Positions 27,491 through 37,095 of a stretch of 51,899 bases of DNA are shown here, piece after piece; the stretch's first letter is position 1; each line of letters opens with the position of its first letter. Under the pieces are notes generated by a model. That model saw only the letters and a list, made by a program, of their open reading frames with translations. It made no database searches and was not told the DNA's origin. The translations under genes were made by a program, and so were the position numbers. This DNA is from Candidatus Harrisonbacteria bacterium RIFCSPHIGHO2_02_FULL_42_16 (lineage in GTDB: Bacteria; Patescibacteriota; Minisyncoccia; UBA6257; 02-FULL-45-10c): NCBI GenBank assembly GCA_001818695.1, contig MHJG01000020.1, positions 1-51,899 on the forward strand, in the 5' to 3' direction.

Positions 27491-29467
27491 TTATAAAAAC
27501 GGCACCAATAACAAAGCCACAATATTTATGACCTTAATAAGCGGATTGATTGCCGGGCCGGCAGTGTCTTTGTAGGGGTCGCCAACCGTATCGCCGGTTA
27601 TCGCGGCTTTATGGGCTTCCGAACCCTTGCCGCCAAAATTGCCGGCTTCAATATATTTCTTCGCGTTATCCCAAGCCGCTCCGCCGGTAGTCATGGAAAT
27701 CGCCAAAAATAATCCGGAAACAATCGTTCCGATTAAAAATCCGCCGAGGGTCTTGGCGCCAAACACCAAACCGACAAAAAGAACCGCGACAATTGGAATC
27801 AGCGCCGGAATTATCATTTCTTTCAAAGCGGCTTTGGTAACGATATCCACGGTCCGGCCGTAATCCGGCTTGGATTTATATTCCATAATTCCCGGATTTT
27901 CCCTGAACTGCCGGCGCACTTCTTCCACCACCGCTCCGGCTGTCCTTCCGACGGCCTTCATCGCAATAGAAGAAAAAAGATAGGGAATAGCGGCGCCAAG
28001 CAACAAGCCAACCAGCACTTCCGGGCTTTGAAGCTCAAAAACCGTGCTTTTGGCAAGATTAGACAAATCAGCAATATAACCGGCGAACAAAACCAGCGCC
28101 GCCAAGCCCGCGGACGCAATCGCGTATCCCTTGGTAATCGCTTTGGTAGTATTGCCAACAGCGTCCAACGCATCGGTAATTTGCCGGACATTATCCGGAG
28201 CGCCGCTCATTTCCGCGATGCCGCCGGCATTATCGGTAACCGGCCCGAAAGAGTCAATAGCCACGATAATTCCCGCTACCGAAAGCATAGAAGTCGCCGC
28301 CAAAGCAACACCATAAAGTCCAGCCAAATAAAAACTTGCCAAGATGGCGCCGGCCACCGCTAAAATCGGCAAAAAAGTTGATTCCATTCCCACGGACAAT
28401 CCCATAATGATATTGGTGCCGTGACCGGAATTGGACGCTTCGGCAATGGATTTTACCGGACGATATTTTTTCGCCGTGTAATAATCGGTTATCACCACCA
28501 TCAGCGCCGTTACCGCCAATCCAATTAAAGAACTTAAATAAAAATTAAAATATCCTTCTCCTAAGAAAAACCGGGTGGCTGGATAAAAAAGTAAAGCCGA
28601 AGCAACCAAAGAAACAGCTAATCCTTTATATAAAGCGCCCATGATAGTTCCATTTTTTCCGACTTTTACAAAATAAACTCCGATTAAAGAAGCTATAATT
28701 GCCAAACCGCCCAAAACCATCGGAAAAATTACCAGCGGGCTGGAAATATTTTTATCAACAAAAAATCCCAGCAGCATTGCCGCTATAATAGTAACTACAT
28801 AGGTCTCAAAAAGATCCGCGGCCATGCCGGCGCAATCGCCGACATTATCGCCGACATTATCCGCGATTACTCCGGGATTGCGCGGGTCGTCTTCTGGAAT
28901 GCCGGCTTCCACCTTGCCAACCAAATCCGTGCCCACATCGGCGGCTTTGGTATAAATCCCTCCGCCCAAACGGGCGAAGATTGATATTAAACTGGCGCCA
29001 AAACCCAAACTAACCAAAGCGGAAATATCTTTGGTAAATAAATAAAATCCGGCTAAAGACAATAATCCCAGCGCCACCACCAAGAATCCTGTTACCGAAC
29101 CGGATAAAAAAGCTAAAGATAAGGCCTCGTTTAATCCCCTGCTGGCCGCTTCGGCTGTTTTGGAATTAGCCCTGACTGCCACATTCATTCCGATGTATCC
29201 GGCAAGCGCGGAAGCCGCCGCGCCGACTATGAATCCGAGCGCGGAAAATTTTCCCAAAAAATAAAAAATTAAGACCGCTAAAACCGCGGCTACCCAAAAA
29301 ACGCTTCTGTATTGGCGGTTCAAATACGCGGCCGAACCGTCTTGAATCGCCTGCGAAATTTCCGTCATTTTCTGATTGCCGTTCGGCTGTTTTTTCAACC
29401 AAAACATCACGTAAACGCTGTACAATATCGCCAAAGCAATCGGAAAAAATATCAATAAATAATGCAT
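27491..29467 (-). CDS. hppA: Membrane-bound proton-translocating pyrophosphatase
   Basis: [44 protein letters not shown]. Confidence 0.97.
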   Translation of the reverse strand: MHYLLIFFPIALAILYSVYVMFWLKKQPNGNQKMTEISQAIQDGSAAYLNRQYRSVFWVAAVLAVLIFYFLGKFSALGFIVGAAASALAGYIGMNVAVRANSKTAEAASRGLNEALSLAFLSGSVTGFLVVALGLLSLAGFYLFTKDISALVSLGFGASLISIFARLGGGIYTKAADVGTDLVGKVEAGIPEDDPRNPGVIADNVGDNVGDCAGMAADLFETYVVTIIAAMLLGFFVDKNISSPLVIFPMVLGGLAIIASLIGVYFVKVGKNGTIMGALYKGLAVSLVASALLFYPATRFFLGEGYFNFYLSSLIGLAVTALMVVITDYYTAKKYRPVKSIAEASNSGHGTNIIMGLSVGMESTFLPILAVAGAILASFYLAGLYGVALAATSMLSVAGIIVAIDSFGPVTDNAGGIAEMSGAPDNVRQITDALDAVGNTTKAITKGYAIASAGLAALVLFAGYIADLSNLAKSTVFELQSPEVLVGLLLGAAIPYLFSSIAMKAVGRTAGAVVEEVRRQFRENPGIMEYKSKPDYGRTVDIVTKAALKEMIIPALIPIVAVLFVGLVFGAKTLGGFLIGTIVSGLFLAISMTTGGAAWDNAKKYIEAGNFGGKGSEAHKAAITGDTVGDPYKDTAGPAINPLIKVINIVALLLVPFL

Positions 29468-29478
29468 AAAAAATTAAA

Positions 29479-30735
29479 TTATTCTTTTGCTTCGCCCTTT
29501 TTGTCTTCTTTCCCGACATCCTTCAATTCAGCCGCAGCTTCTTCGTTTTCTGCAATTGCGGCCACGCCCCCTTCCTGCACTTCATCCGGATTAACCTGAG
29601 AACGGACGTCAATTTTCCAACTGGTAAGTTTCGCCGCCAAACGGACATTTTGTCCGCCCTTTCCTATCGCCAAACTTAACTGGTCGTCGGGCACAAAAAC
29701 TTTTGCTTCCCGGCGAGGAGAAATTTCCACCTTGGTTACTTTGGCCGGAGATAAAGAATTCGCTATAAACTTAGCCGAATCTTCGGACCATTCAATAATA
29801 TCAATTTTTTCGCCTGCCAATTCATTGCTGACCGCCATTACGCGAGTGCCGCGCTGACCAACGCAGGAACCAACCGGGTCTATGCCTTCCGCGTTGGAAA
29901 TCACCGCAATTTTCGTCCGGCTACCCGGTTCGCGGGCAATGCTTTTAATTTCCACCGTGCCATCGGCTATTTCCGGAACTTCCAGTTCAAAAAGCTGGCT
30001 GATAAATTTCGGATGGGAACGGGAAAGAATGACTCCGGGGAGCCGCGATTCTTCCTGCACCGCCAAAACATAAAAACGCATCCGGCTATTGGCGGAATAA
30101 CGCTCTCCGGGTATAGATTCGTTTTGAAATAAAATGCCGGTGGCGCGCCCTAAATCAACATAGACATTCCCTCTGTCAAACCTCTGTATAACGCCGCTGA
30201 CAATTTCTCCTTCTTTATTTTTATATTCATCTAAAATTGAATTTCTTTCCGCTTCACGTAATCGCTGGAGAATAACCTGCTTGGCTGTCTGGGCCGCTAT
30301 CCTGCCGAAATCATCATGAACCTCCAAAGGAAAAACCAATTCTTCCCCCAGCTGGGCGTCCGGCTTAATCGTTTTTGCTTCTTCCAAAAAGATATGCCGG
30401 TCCGGATTATAGCGCGGTAATAAACCCTCTTCTTCTGCCAAAAATTCTTTAGTTATAACTTGTTTCTCTCCTTTATCCTCCATAGCTTTAGCGTCGGAGG
30501 ATTCCTCAACAATCCGCACCGTAGTATCGTCAACAACGGTTTTTACTTTCCAAAATTTAAGGGCGCCGGTTTTAAGGTCCAGTTTGGCTTTCGTTATTTC
30601 TCCTTTTTTGCAGTATTCCTTTTTATAGGCGGCGGCCAGCGAAATTTCCATCGCTTCCAGCACTTTTGCCGGATCCAGGCCTTTTTCTTGGGAAATTTGC
30701 TCTACTGCTTTTTTTAGTTCTTTTAGATTCAACAT
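29479..30735 (-). CDS. nusA: Transcription termination/antitermination factor NusA
   Basis: S1 domain, VGQRGTRVMAVSNELAGEKIDIIEW (KH), AIGKGGQNVRLAAKLTSWKIDV. Confidence 0.96.
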   Translation of the reverse strand: MLNLKELKKAVEQISQEKGLDPAKVLEAMEISLAAAYKKEYCKKGEITKAKLDLKTGALKFWKVKTVVDDTTVRIVEESSDAKAMEDKGEKQVITKEFLAEEEGLLPRYNPDRHIFLEEAKTIKPDAQLGEELVFPLEVHDDFGRIAAQTAKQVILQRLREAERNSILDEYKNKEGEIVSGVIQRFDRGNVYVDLGRATGILFQNESIPGERYSANSRMRFYVLAVQEESRLPGVILSRSHPKFISQLFELEVPEIADGTVEIKSIAREPGSRTKIAVISNAEGIDPVGSCVGQRGTRVMAVSNELAGEKIDIIEWSEDSAKFIANSLSPAKVTKVEISPRREAKVFVPDDQLSLAIGKGGQNVRLAAKLTSWKIDVRSQVNPDEVQEGGVAAIAENEEAAAELKDVGKEDKKGEAKE

Positions 30736-30982
30736 TTTTTAACCGATTCTAACCTACAAATTATTATCCAAATCTACAAAGTTAGTTTGGATGTGGCTAT
30801 TTGTAAGCCATTCGCATACAGTTTGTAGATTCGGATGTTGTTTGTGGGTTTGGATCGCTATTTAAACAAATGCCCGCTCTCCGGCGGACATCAATCATTA
30901 TTACCAGTATATAGGAACAAAATAAATTTGTCAAGAGTAAAAAATATAAAACCGTCCCGCAACGCGAGACGGCTGAATATCC

Positions 30983-31303
30983 TCAAACTCCCAATTTAAA
31001 TCTTATCAATTCCCAGAGCATCGCCAATGGCGCCCAATAAGGAACAAAATCTATCCTTGCCTCACACTTGCCGCAGATTAAATATTGTTTATGAATAAAT
31101 CCATGCGGATAATCATAGGTAATTTCCCCGCAATCCCAGCAATAAAAAACATAAAACGCTATTTCTCCAGACCAACCCTCTTTCTGAAATTTACCGGCGA
31201 AAATCTTTTTATTTAAAATATGGATTTGAAATTCCTGCCACAAAGAAAGATTTTCCGCCTTTTGCTCCAACACTCTTTCAATCTCTTGGTCAACTCGGCC
31301 CAC
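30983..31303 (-). CDS. Hypothetical protein with Cys-pair motifs (possible zinc ribbon)
   Basis: YCWDCGEITY ... LICGKCEARID; own terminator. Confidence 0.55.
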   Translation of the reverse strand: MGRVDQEIERVLEQKAENLSLWQEFQIHILNKKIFAGKFQKEGWSGEIAFYVFYCWDCGEITYDYPHGFIHKQYLICGKCEARIDFVPYWAPLAMLWELIRFKLGV

Positions 31304-31407
31304 TGCGACCTCCTATCTATATTTTACACTAAACTCTGATTTTAAATTTACAAGAAATATCTTTGAAAAGCAAGTAGTTGTAAAAAAACCGCCGTAACCT
31401 GGCGGTT

Positions 31408-32130
31408 TCATTCTAAATTAATTTTCTCTGCCAACCAGCGCGAAACCGGCTCAAAATTTTCCGTAATCACTACGCCACCCATGCAATTTTTTAATTTTTC
31501 TGCTTCAACTTCATTATTGGTAATGCCAAAACGATTTTCTTTAAGATATCCCAATTTAGCGTCACTGCCGGAATCGCCAACCGCCAAAATTCTTCTATAC
31601 GAAACACTAAAACTTTCAGAGAAACGCCGAGAGTATGCGCCTTTATTGCTCGGAAAAACAAGATATTCCGTATTAAGCCCCTTCACTAAGCCAATGGAGT
31701 CAATGATTAACTTTCCGGCGTAAATACGGCTTACCAAATGAAGCGCGTCATTGGATTTAAGCGCCGCCTCAATAAACTGCGCAACCCCATAAGAAATAAT
31801 TGCGACTGGAATATGGCGGCATTTCAGCCATTTCAAACATTCTACAACGCCGTTTCTCAACCTTACCAAATGCATAACTTCTTCAATTTTTGAAATGCTA
31901 AGGCCGGCCCTAACATATAAATCAACCGTCTCAAAAAACCAGCTACTTTCTTCATTTTTTGTTAATAATCCGGCATGAGCTTTTTTTATATATTTATCAC
32001 GCATCAATTTAAGCTGGACCATATGTTCTTCCGGCATTGCCCTATCAATCACGTCAAAAAGCGATACTAAATTTTTAGAAGTTAATGTGCCATCAAAATC
32101 AAATACCACGACCCATTTTGGTTTATTCAC
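31408..32130 (-). CDS. HAD-superfamily phosphatase (phosphoserine phosphatase-like)
   Basis: WVVVFDFDGTLTSKN; VAIISYGV; ILAVGDSGSDAKLGYL. Confidence 0.8.
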   Translation of the reverse strand: MNKPKWVVVFDFDGTLTSKNLVSLFDVIDRAMPEEHMVQLKLMRDKYIKKAHAGLLTKNEESSWFFETVDLYVRAGLSISKIEEVMHLVRLRNGVVECLKWLKCRHIPVAIISYGVAQFIEAALKSNDALHLVSRIYAGKLIIDSIGLVKGLNTEYLVFPSNKGAYSRRFSESFSVSYRRILAVGDSGSDAKLGYLKENRFGITNNEVEAEKLKNCMGGVVITENFEPVSRWLAEKINLE

Positions 32131-32196
32131 CTAAACCCCCGTATCAAAGAACAACTATGATTATATTATACCAAAAAACAAATTTTTGTCAAAATC

Positions 32197-34575
32197 TTAC
32201 CGAACTTCTACTACCTGGTCAAAACTGCTCGTCCCTTCCAGATTTTCACAAGATAGCGTGTAAGCGGTGGTAGTTTTTGGCGAAACACGGATTGAACCGA
32301 AAGTTGCTTTTTTAATATCCACTGTTGGAGCAATGGAACAGCTGTTGGCAAATTGGCATTTCCAGCTCAAAATAGATTGCCGTTCAAAAACCGAGCTTTT
32401 ATCAAGAACATTCGGCAAAGCAGAAAATTCGCAAACCGGCAATTCCGCGACTTGAAGCGTTACACTTTTTTCCGTTGTTCCCAATTTTCCCCTGCAAGTA
32501 ATCGTATAGGTTAAAGTCCGTTTTGACGAAGCGAAAAATTTTTGCGAACCGCCTATGGATTTTTCTCCGTCCCAGGCGTCCGAAGCGGAACAAGAATCCG
32601 CGTTTTTAACATTCCACGACAAAACATATTCCGACGGCGCGCCTAATTTCACCTGTCCATTTTCCGACCCGTTAATGCGAAAATCAATTACCGGCGCCGA
32701 ATCCGGCGGAGGCGGCTCGGTAACCGCTATATTTACATAAGCGATGTTGGAAATTTTTCCGTTATTTTGAACTAACCGCAAAACCTTATATTGATACACG
32801 CCCGGCTTGTCATAAAAAGTCGCTTCTCCTAAATAAAGAGCGCAGTCCTTTGGGGATTCCGGGTCAAAAGTTACGCCGCTGAATACCGGCTCTTTGTTAA
32901 GAGCAGAATTCCATTCACAGCTTCCGCCCGAAGACATCAACCGTGTCCATTTTCCGGTTTCATCTCGAGACGCGATTTTATCCCCACTTATGTCATATCC
33001 GGCGCTAATCCAAAGCTTTATCGGTTTGCCCTGAACGACCCTGACGCTCCGGCTAAAATTTTTTCCGTCCGCGCTGATACTCGCTTCGGCAACCGGCAAA
33101 GCAACCGGCGCTTTAGTTCCGCCGACTAAATTAACCGTTACTTCGTCGCCGCCGACTCCCGGACAATACATTTTATAAGTATAAGTTCCGGCCTTACTTT
33201 CCGAACGCTGTTCCGCGCCGGCGCTTCTTTTAATGCCAAGCCAGGAACCGTATGCCAAACAATACTTGTCCAAATTCCAGGACAAATTAAACGACGCCGG
33301 CGCTCCCATTGTCAAAGGCCCGTCTTGGCCGTTAATTTTAAGGTCTAATTTCAATTCTTCTTTTGGCGCCGGAATCGCTACCGACTCTTCCATCGGCGGA
33401 GGTTCTATAAATTCCGGCTCCTTAATTTCCGGAGCAGTTCCGCCGGGCGTTATCGCTGGAACTACTTTTAAAGTCGCGGAATGTTGCGCCGTTCCCGTAT
33501 CAGATTTTCCTTCCGCGGTTATTGTGTATAAAGTGGTAGTCCTCGGAGAAACTTTTTTAGACCCGCTGGCTTCCACCCGGCCGATACCCTGATTGATAGA
33601 TAATGAAGTTGAATTTCCGCTGGTCCAACTCAAGGTCGCGCTTTCGCCTTCTTTAATTACCGCCGGTTCAACTTTAATATTTACCGATGGTTTTGGCGGA
33701 ATAAGCACAGTCAGAGGAATAGTTTTACTAACCGATTTTTGTTCCGGAAATTCTCCGGAAGCGGTAATCGTGTACGAAGTGGAAAATGTCGGCTTATCAT
33801 ATATGTCTCCGATAGATTTAAAATTACTGCCTATTATCTGATTGCCTTCATTGATGGAAATTCCGTAACCATCTTTAATATCCCAGCTTAATTTCACGCT
33901 TTCTCCCCGGGTAATCGTTGCGGGAGTTATTTCAAATTCATTTATATGCGGGTTACGAATGTCGCCTATGTAAACCTCGGCGCTTTTCTTTATTGTTTTA
34001 ATATCCAAAGATTGCCTATTATCTGTAATACCGGTACATTCAAATTCAAAAGTGTAAATTTTACGCGGAGCATAATCATACCTAAATGACCCCCGTAAAG
34101 ATTGTTCGCTAAAATTTCCAAAAAATTTTCCTAATGATTCATTGCCCGGCGCTTTGCCGGAAATCGCGCACTGTTCCTCAAAATTAGCTATATTATAATT
34201 ATTCAATGACCAATCAAGCTGAATACCCTCTCCTCGCGGCACTAATATTTTTTTGGCGGTCAGAGCCATTGCGCTGTCTAACGACGGACAATATGTCCAA
34301 AGATGATATTCCTCAAGACGGCAAGGGGTATAAGTGTACACCTCAAATTGAACAGTTTCTGTGTTTTTAGAGTGCGCATAATTATTGCATTCTTGTTTTG
34401 ATACCCCTGGAGTTGCAATATCTTTACGCACTAAATACCGATTACCGATACATTGGGGCGGCGGATTTCCTCGTAGTTCATCGTTATAAGGATCGCTCGG
34501 AAGAGAAATAATCGCCCAAACCATTAATGGCGTTAATATGCCTATTAAATTTAAAAAAATGTATTTTTTTTCCAT
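32197..34575 (-). CDS. Large secreted/anchored surface protein with repeated Ig-like domains
   Basis: Recurring ATITRGESVKLSW / AVIKEGESATLSW ... TTLYTITAEG; N-terminal TM segment. Confidence 0.75.
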   Translation of the reverse strand: MEKKYIFLNLIGILTPLMVWAIISLPSDPYNDELRGNPPPQCIGNRYLVRKDIATPGVSKQECNNYAHSKNTETVQFEVYTYTPCRLEEYHLWTYCPSLDSAMALTAKKILVPRGEGIQLDWSLNNYNIANFEEQCAISGKAPGNESLGKFFGNFSEQSLRGSFRYDYAPRKIYTFEFECTGITDNRQSLDIKTIKKSAEVYIGDIRNPHINEFEITPATITRGESVKLSWDIKDGYGISINEGNQIIGSNFKSIGDIYDKPTFSTSYTITASGEFPEQKSVSKTIPLTVLIPPKPSVNIKVEPAVIKEGESATLSWTSGNSTSLSINQGIGRVEASGSKKVSPRTTTLYTITAEGKSDTGTAQHSATLKVVPAITPGGTAPEIKEPEFIEPPPMEESVAIPAPKEELKLDLKINGQDGPLTMGAPASFNLSWNLDKYCLAYGSWLGIKRSAGAEQRSESKAGTYTYKMYCPGVGGDEVTVNLVGGTKAPVALPVAEASISADGKNFSRSVRVVQGKPIKLWISAGYDISGDKIASRDETGKWTRLMSSGGSCEWNSALNKEPVFSGVTFDPESPKDCALYLGEATFYDKPGVYQYKVLRLVQNNGKISNIAYVNIAVTEPPPPDSAPVIDFRINGSENGQVKLGAPSEYVLSWNVKNADSCSASDAWDGEKSIGGSQKFFASSKRTLTYTITCRGKLGTTEKSVTLQVAELPVCEFSALPNVLDKSSVFERQSILSWKCQFANSCSIAPTVDIKKATFGSIRVSPKTTTAYTLSCENLEGTSSFDQVVEVR

Positions 34576-34621
34576 CAACTTTATTTTACTACAAAACAAA
34601 TTGAAAAAGAAAACCCTTCTT

Positions 34622-35044
34622 TTAGGAAGGGCGACGGCTAGAAAACTCTTTAGGTATATAAGATTTTAATATTGCTTTTTGTCTCTTGGAAAATCTTTCC
34701 CAAATAAGTTTTTCTAAACATTGAACATCTTCCTCGCCAACTTGATTCATAACAACATGAATAACTTCGTGAAGTAAGGTGGAGCTCATTTCTTCTTTAT
34801 CAAAGTTTTTGCGAGGATCAGCGCTTATATAAATATGGTCTTTTTTATCTAAATATCCGTACAAAAATCTCTTATGAGGTTTTCCTTTAGTATCCGGGTC
34901 AAGTAATTTCTCTACTTTGTGTATACATCTTATCTGTCTTTTATTATTCAAAAATTTAATAATTAGCTGAAAAAAATAATTTATCAGCCTCGGGTCGGCA
35001 GATTTTCCAAATTTTCTTTGCTCCATTTTTCTCCGTATATTCAA
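34622..35044 (-). CDS. Putative zinc metallopeptidase-like protein (HExxH)
   Basis: TLLHEVIHVVMN. Confidence 0.5.
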   Translation of the reverse strand: MNIRRKMEQRKFGKSADPRLINYFFQLIIKFLNNKRQIRCIHKVEKLLDPDTKGKPHKRFLYGYLDKKDHIYISADPRKNFDKEEMSSTLLHEVIHVVMNQVGEEDVQCLEKLIWERFSKRQKAILKSYIPKEFSSRRPS

Positions 35045-35138
35045 TTTTCAAAGTTTTTATAAATATAACTCAGGTGAATTTTATTTTCAACCCAACGAAA
35101 ATATTTAGTAATGCTGAATAAATTATCAAGAAAATGAA

Positions 35139-35170
35139 AAGCCCCGTCTTGCAATTGCAAGACGGGGCTT
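35139..35170 (-). terminator. Strong hairpin terminator
   Basis: AAGCCCCGTCTTGCAATTGCAAGACGGGGCTT palindrome. Confidence 0.85.
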
Positions 35171-35192
35171 TGTTATCATTCGGGCCGGGTTT

Positions 35193-35687
35193 TTAAAACC
35201 AAAAACGCAGTCCGGCCTTCAGCGCGATACTGCCGGATGGCGGCTCGTGCACATCCAGCCACATGCCTCCGAGTACCGCTTCGCCGATAAGCTGGACATT
35301 TCCGGTCTGGGATGTAGCGTAGTCAAGGCCGAAAGCAATTTTGCCGTTGCCTCCGACTGAAGTGCCGCGCCAGCGAATCACACTCGGCCCAAATCCTCCA
35401 TAAACATGCTTTCCAAAGAAAGCTTTTTTTGGAGGAGGGCTCCAGTATCCCAACAGAAATGTTCCGTTAACGGCTGTTCCCAGCCCGATGCCGTTCCGAT
35501 GATATTTAAGATTATCCACCGAAACACCTAAACCAACCCTGCTCGGACGATAAAAACCGTCAACCGTCCAGACGCTCTCCGTATCGTTCAGTCCCCAGCT
35601 TCCGCTCACGGAATACTTCTCGGCATAAACAAAATTGCCCGCGCCGAAAACCAACAACAGCAACATCCCCGCAATCATTCTTTTCAT
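35193..35687 (-). CDS. Secreted, beta-rich protein with C-terminal Phe (OMP-barrel-like)
   Basis: Signal peptide MKRMIAGMLLLLVFGAGNFVYAE; alternating pattern; ends AGLRFWF. Confidence 0.5.
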   Translation of the reverse strand: MKRMIAGMLLLLVFGAGNFVYAEKYSVSGSWGLNDTESVWTVDGFYRPSRVGLGVSVDNLKYHRNGIGLGTAVNGTFLLGYWSPPPKKAFFGKHVYGGFGPSVIRWRGTSVGGNGKIAFGLDYATSQTGNVQLIGEAVLGGMWLDVHEPPSGSIALKAGLRFWF

Positions 35688-35792
35688 TTCTATTCTCCTC
35701 TTTGTCCTCCATAGCCTTAGCGACGGAGGATTGCCTTTTCTTTTTTCAAACTGCAACCTTAATTAATATAATATCATACTATAATAAACTTG

Positions 35793-36215
35793 TCAAATGT
35801 TTTCGTAGTGATTTATATTTGGTTTGTTGCGCGAATCCAAAGTTATCGCCACCAAATCAATCCGCCATCCTTTTTTATCATTTACTAATTTGAGATTTTT
35901 ATTGGCATATAAATAAGAAGTTCTTTGTAATTTTATCAGTTTTGCCTTTGTTAAATTGTCTTCCGGTTTTAGTGCAGCAAGATAATTCGGCAATTCTTGA
36001 ATTGCCGAATTATCTTGCTGTATTGCTTGCCCTGAGCCGCGTCGAAGGGTTTTTACTTCTACGAATACTAAAGTTCCGTCCGGCGCCTGTGAAACAATAT
36101 CCAACTCGCCCCACGGCCTCCTAAAATTCCGTTCAATAACAGTAAATCCTTTATTAATAAGGTATTCGCAGGCAATATCCTCGCCAATTCTGCCGGTTTC
36201 TGATTTTTTAAACAT
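35793..36215 (-). CDS. yraN: UPF0102 YraN-family nuclease-like protein
   Basis: GRIGEDIACEYLINKGFTVIERNFRRPWGELDIVSQ...LVFVEVKTL. Confidence 0.92.
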   Translation of the reverse strand: MFKKSETGRIGEDIACEYLINKGFTVIERNFRRPWGELDIVSQAPDGTLVFVEVKTLRRGSGQAIQQDNSAIQELPNYLAALKPEDNLTKAKLIKLQRTSYLYANKNLKLVNDKKGWRIDLVAITLDSRNKPNINHYENI

Positions 36216-36257
36216 TTTTAAAATATAACCTCAAAATAAATCTTTTACAAATAAAAA

Positions 36258-36570
36258 TGTTTCACGGCCAACAAATTTCAAAAATTATTCCTATTCTAAA
36301 CACAATGTTTTACACTTTAAGCGTAAAACATTGAAATTGCTTTGTTCGTAATTTATAAAAAATGTTGGTTGTTTTACAAACAATAAAACAAAATGTTTCA
36401 CGTAACTGGGTCGTTAGCTATTTAAGCACAAGCCAGTAACCAATGTTTCACGCTTTAAGCGTGAAACATTTCCTGCGGACGAAAATCTCTGTACGAAAAT
36501 GTTTCACGAATCACAACTTTGACTCTTTAAGCACAAATTCATAACCAATGTTTTACACTAATGTTTCACA
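36258..36570. repeat. Array of at least ten TGTTTYACR motifs in both orientations
   Basis: TGTTTCACG at 36258, 36394, 36444, 36500; CGTGAAACA at 36460; TGTTTTACA at 36306, 36370, 36549; TGTTTCACA at 36562; CGTAAAACA at 36322. Confidence 0.85.
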
Positions 36571-36772
36571 TCGTTTTTAATGTTTTGTCAAATTTTGAAA
36601 TAAAAGACCAAAAATGCGGCAATTTATAGTAATTTTGCCGCATTCTGTCATATTGCCGATATTTCTAATCCATAAAAATAAGAGTCCACCGATAAACTGC
36701 TTCAAAATGAGGACGAAAAATAAAAACCGCCCTGCAAACCAGGCGGTCTTTTTTTTATGAGGATTGAATAAA

Positions 36773-36925
36773 TTAAAATCCTAAATATCTTGCCACCGCT
36801 GCTGCTAATAAAAGATAGAATGGAAATGCGACTACACCGCGCTTGGTATCACCCTCACCAAAATAACTAATTACTCCTGTCACAGCACCAATTATAACTC
36901 CTGCACAAAACAGGACATTTGCCAT
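36773..36925 (-). CDS. 50-aa small membrane protein MANVLFCAGVIIGAVTGVISYFGEGDTKRGVVAFPFYLLLAAAVARYLGF
   Basis: Clean short ORF with upstream promoter and downstream hairpin; not in supplied ORF track. Confidence 0.55.
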   Translation of the reverse strand: MANVLFCAGVIIGAVTGVISYFGEGDTKRGVVAFPFYLLLAAAVARYLGF

Positions 36926-36940
36926 GCTCAGCCCCCCCAT

Positions 36941-36990
36941 TTAAAACGAACTACTTGCTATATGTTATTCCAATATCAGAAATAAGTCAA
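36941..36990. repeat. 50-bp promoter-containing direct repeat, copy 1
   Basis: TTAAAACGAACTACTTGCTATATGTTATTCCAATATCAGAAATAAGTCAA. Confidence 0.95.
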
Positions 36991-37095
36991 GCCCTTGTAC
37001 TAGTCCATATGATAGTGTCCACTTTAATGCTTCAAAAAATAAGTGTAAAAAAAACCGCCCAGTATTTGCTGTGGCGGGTAATTCGTAAATTAAAT

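Noticed and set aside
8646-30778. 27-bp repeat CTACAAATTATTATCCAAATCTACAAA at ~8647 and ~30753
   Set aside because: Real dispersed repeat in two intergenic sites, but with only two copies no function can be argued.
36258-36570. Calling the TGTTTYACR array the chromosomal origin
   Set aside because: No dnaA/dnaN/parAB genes in the window and no DnaA-box cluster here; only a hypothesis to test.
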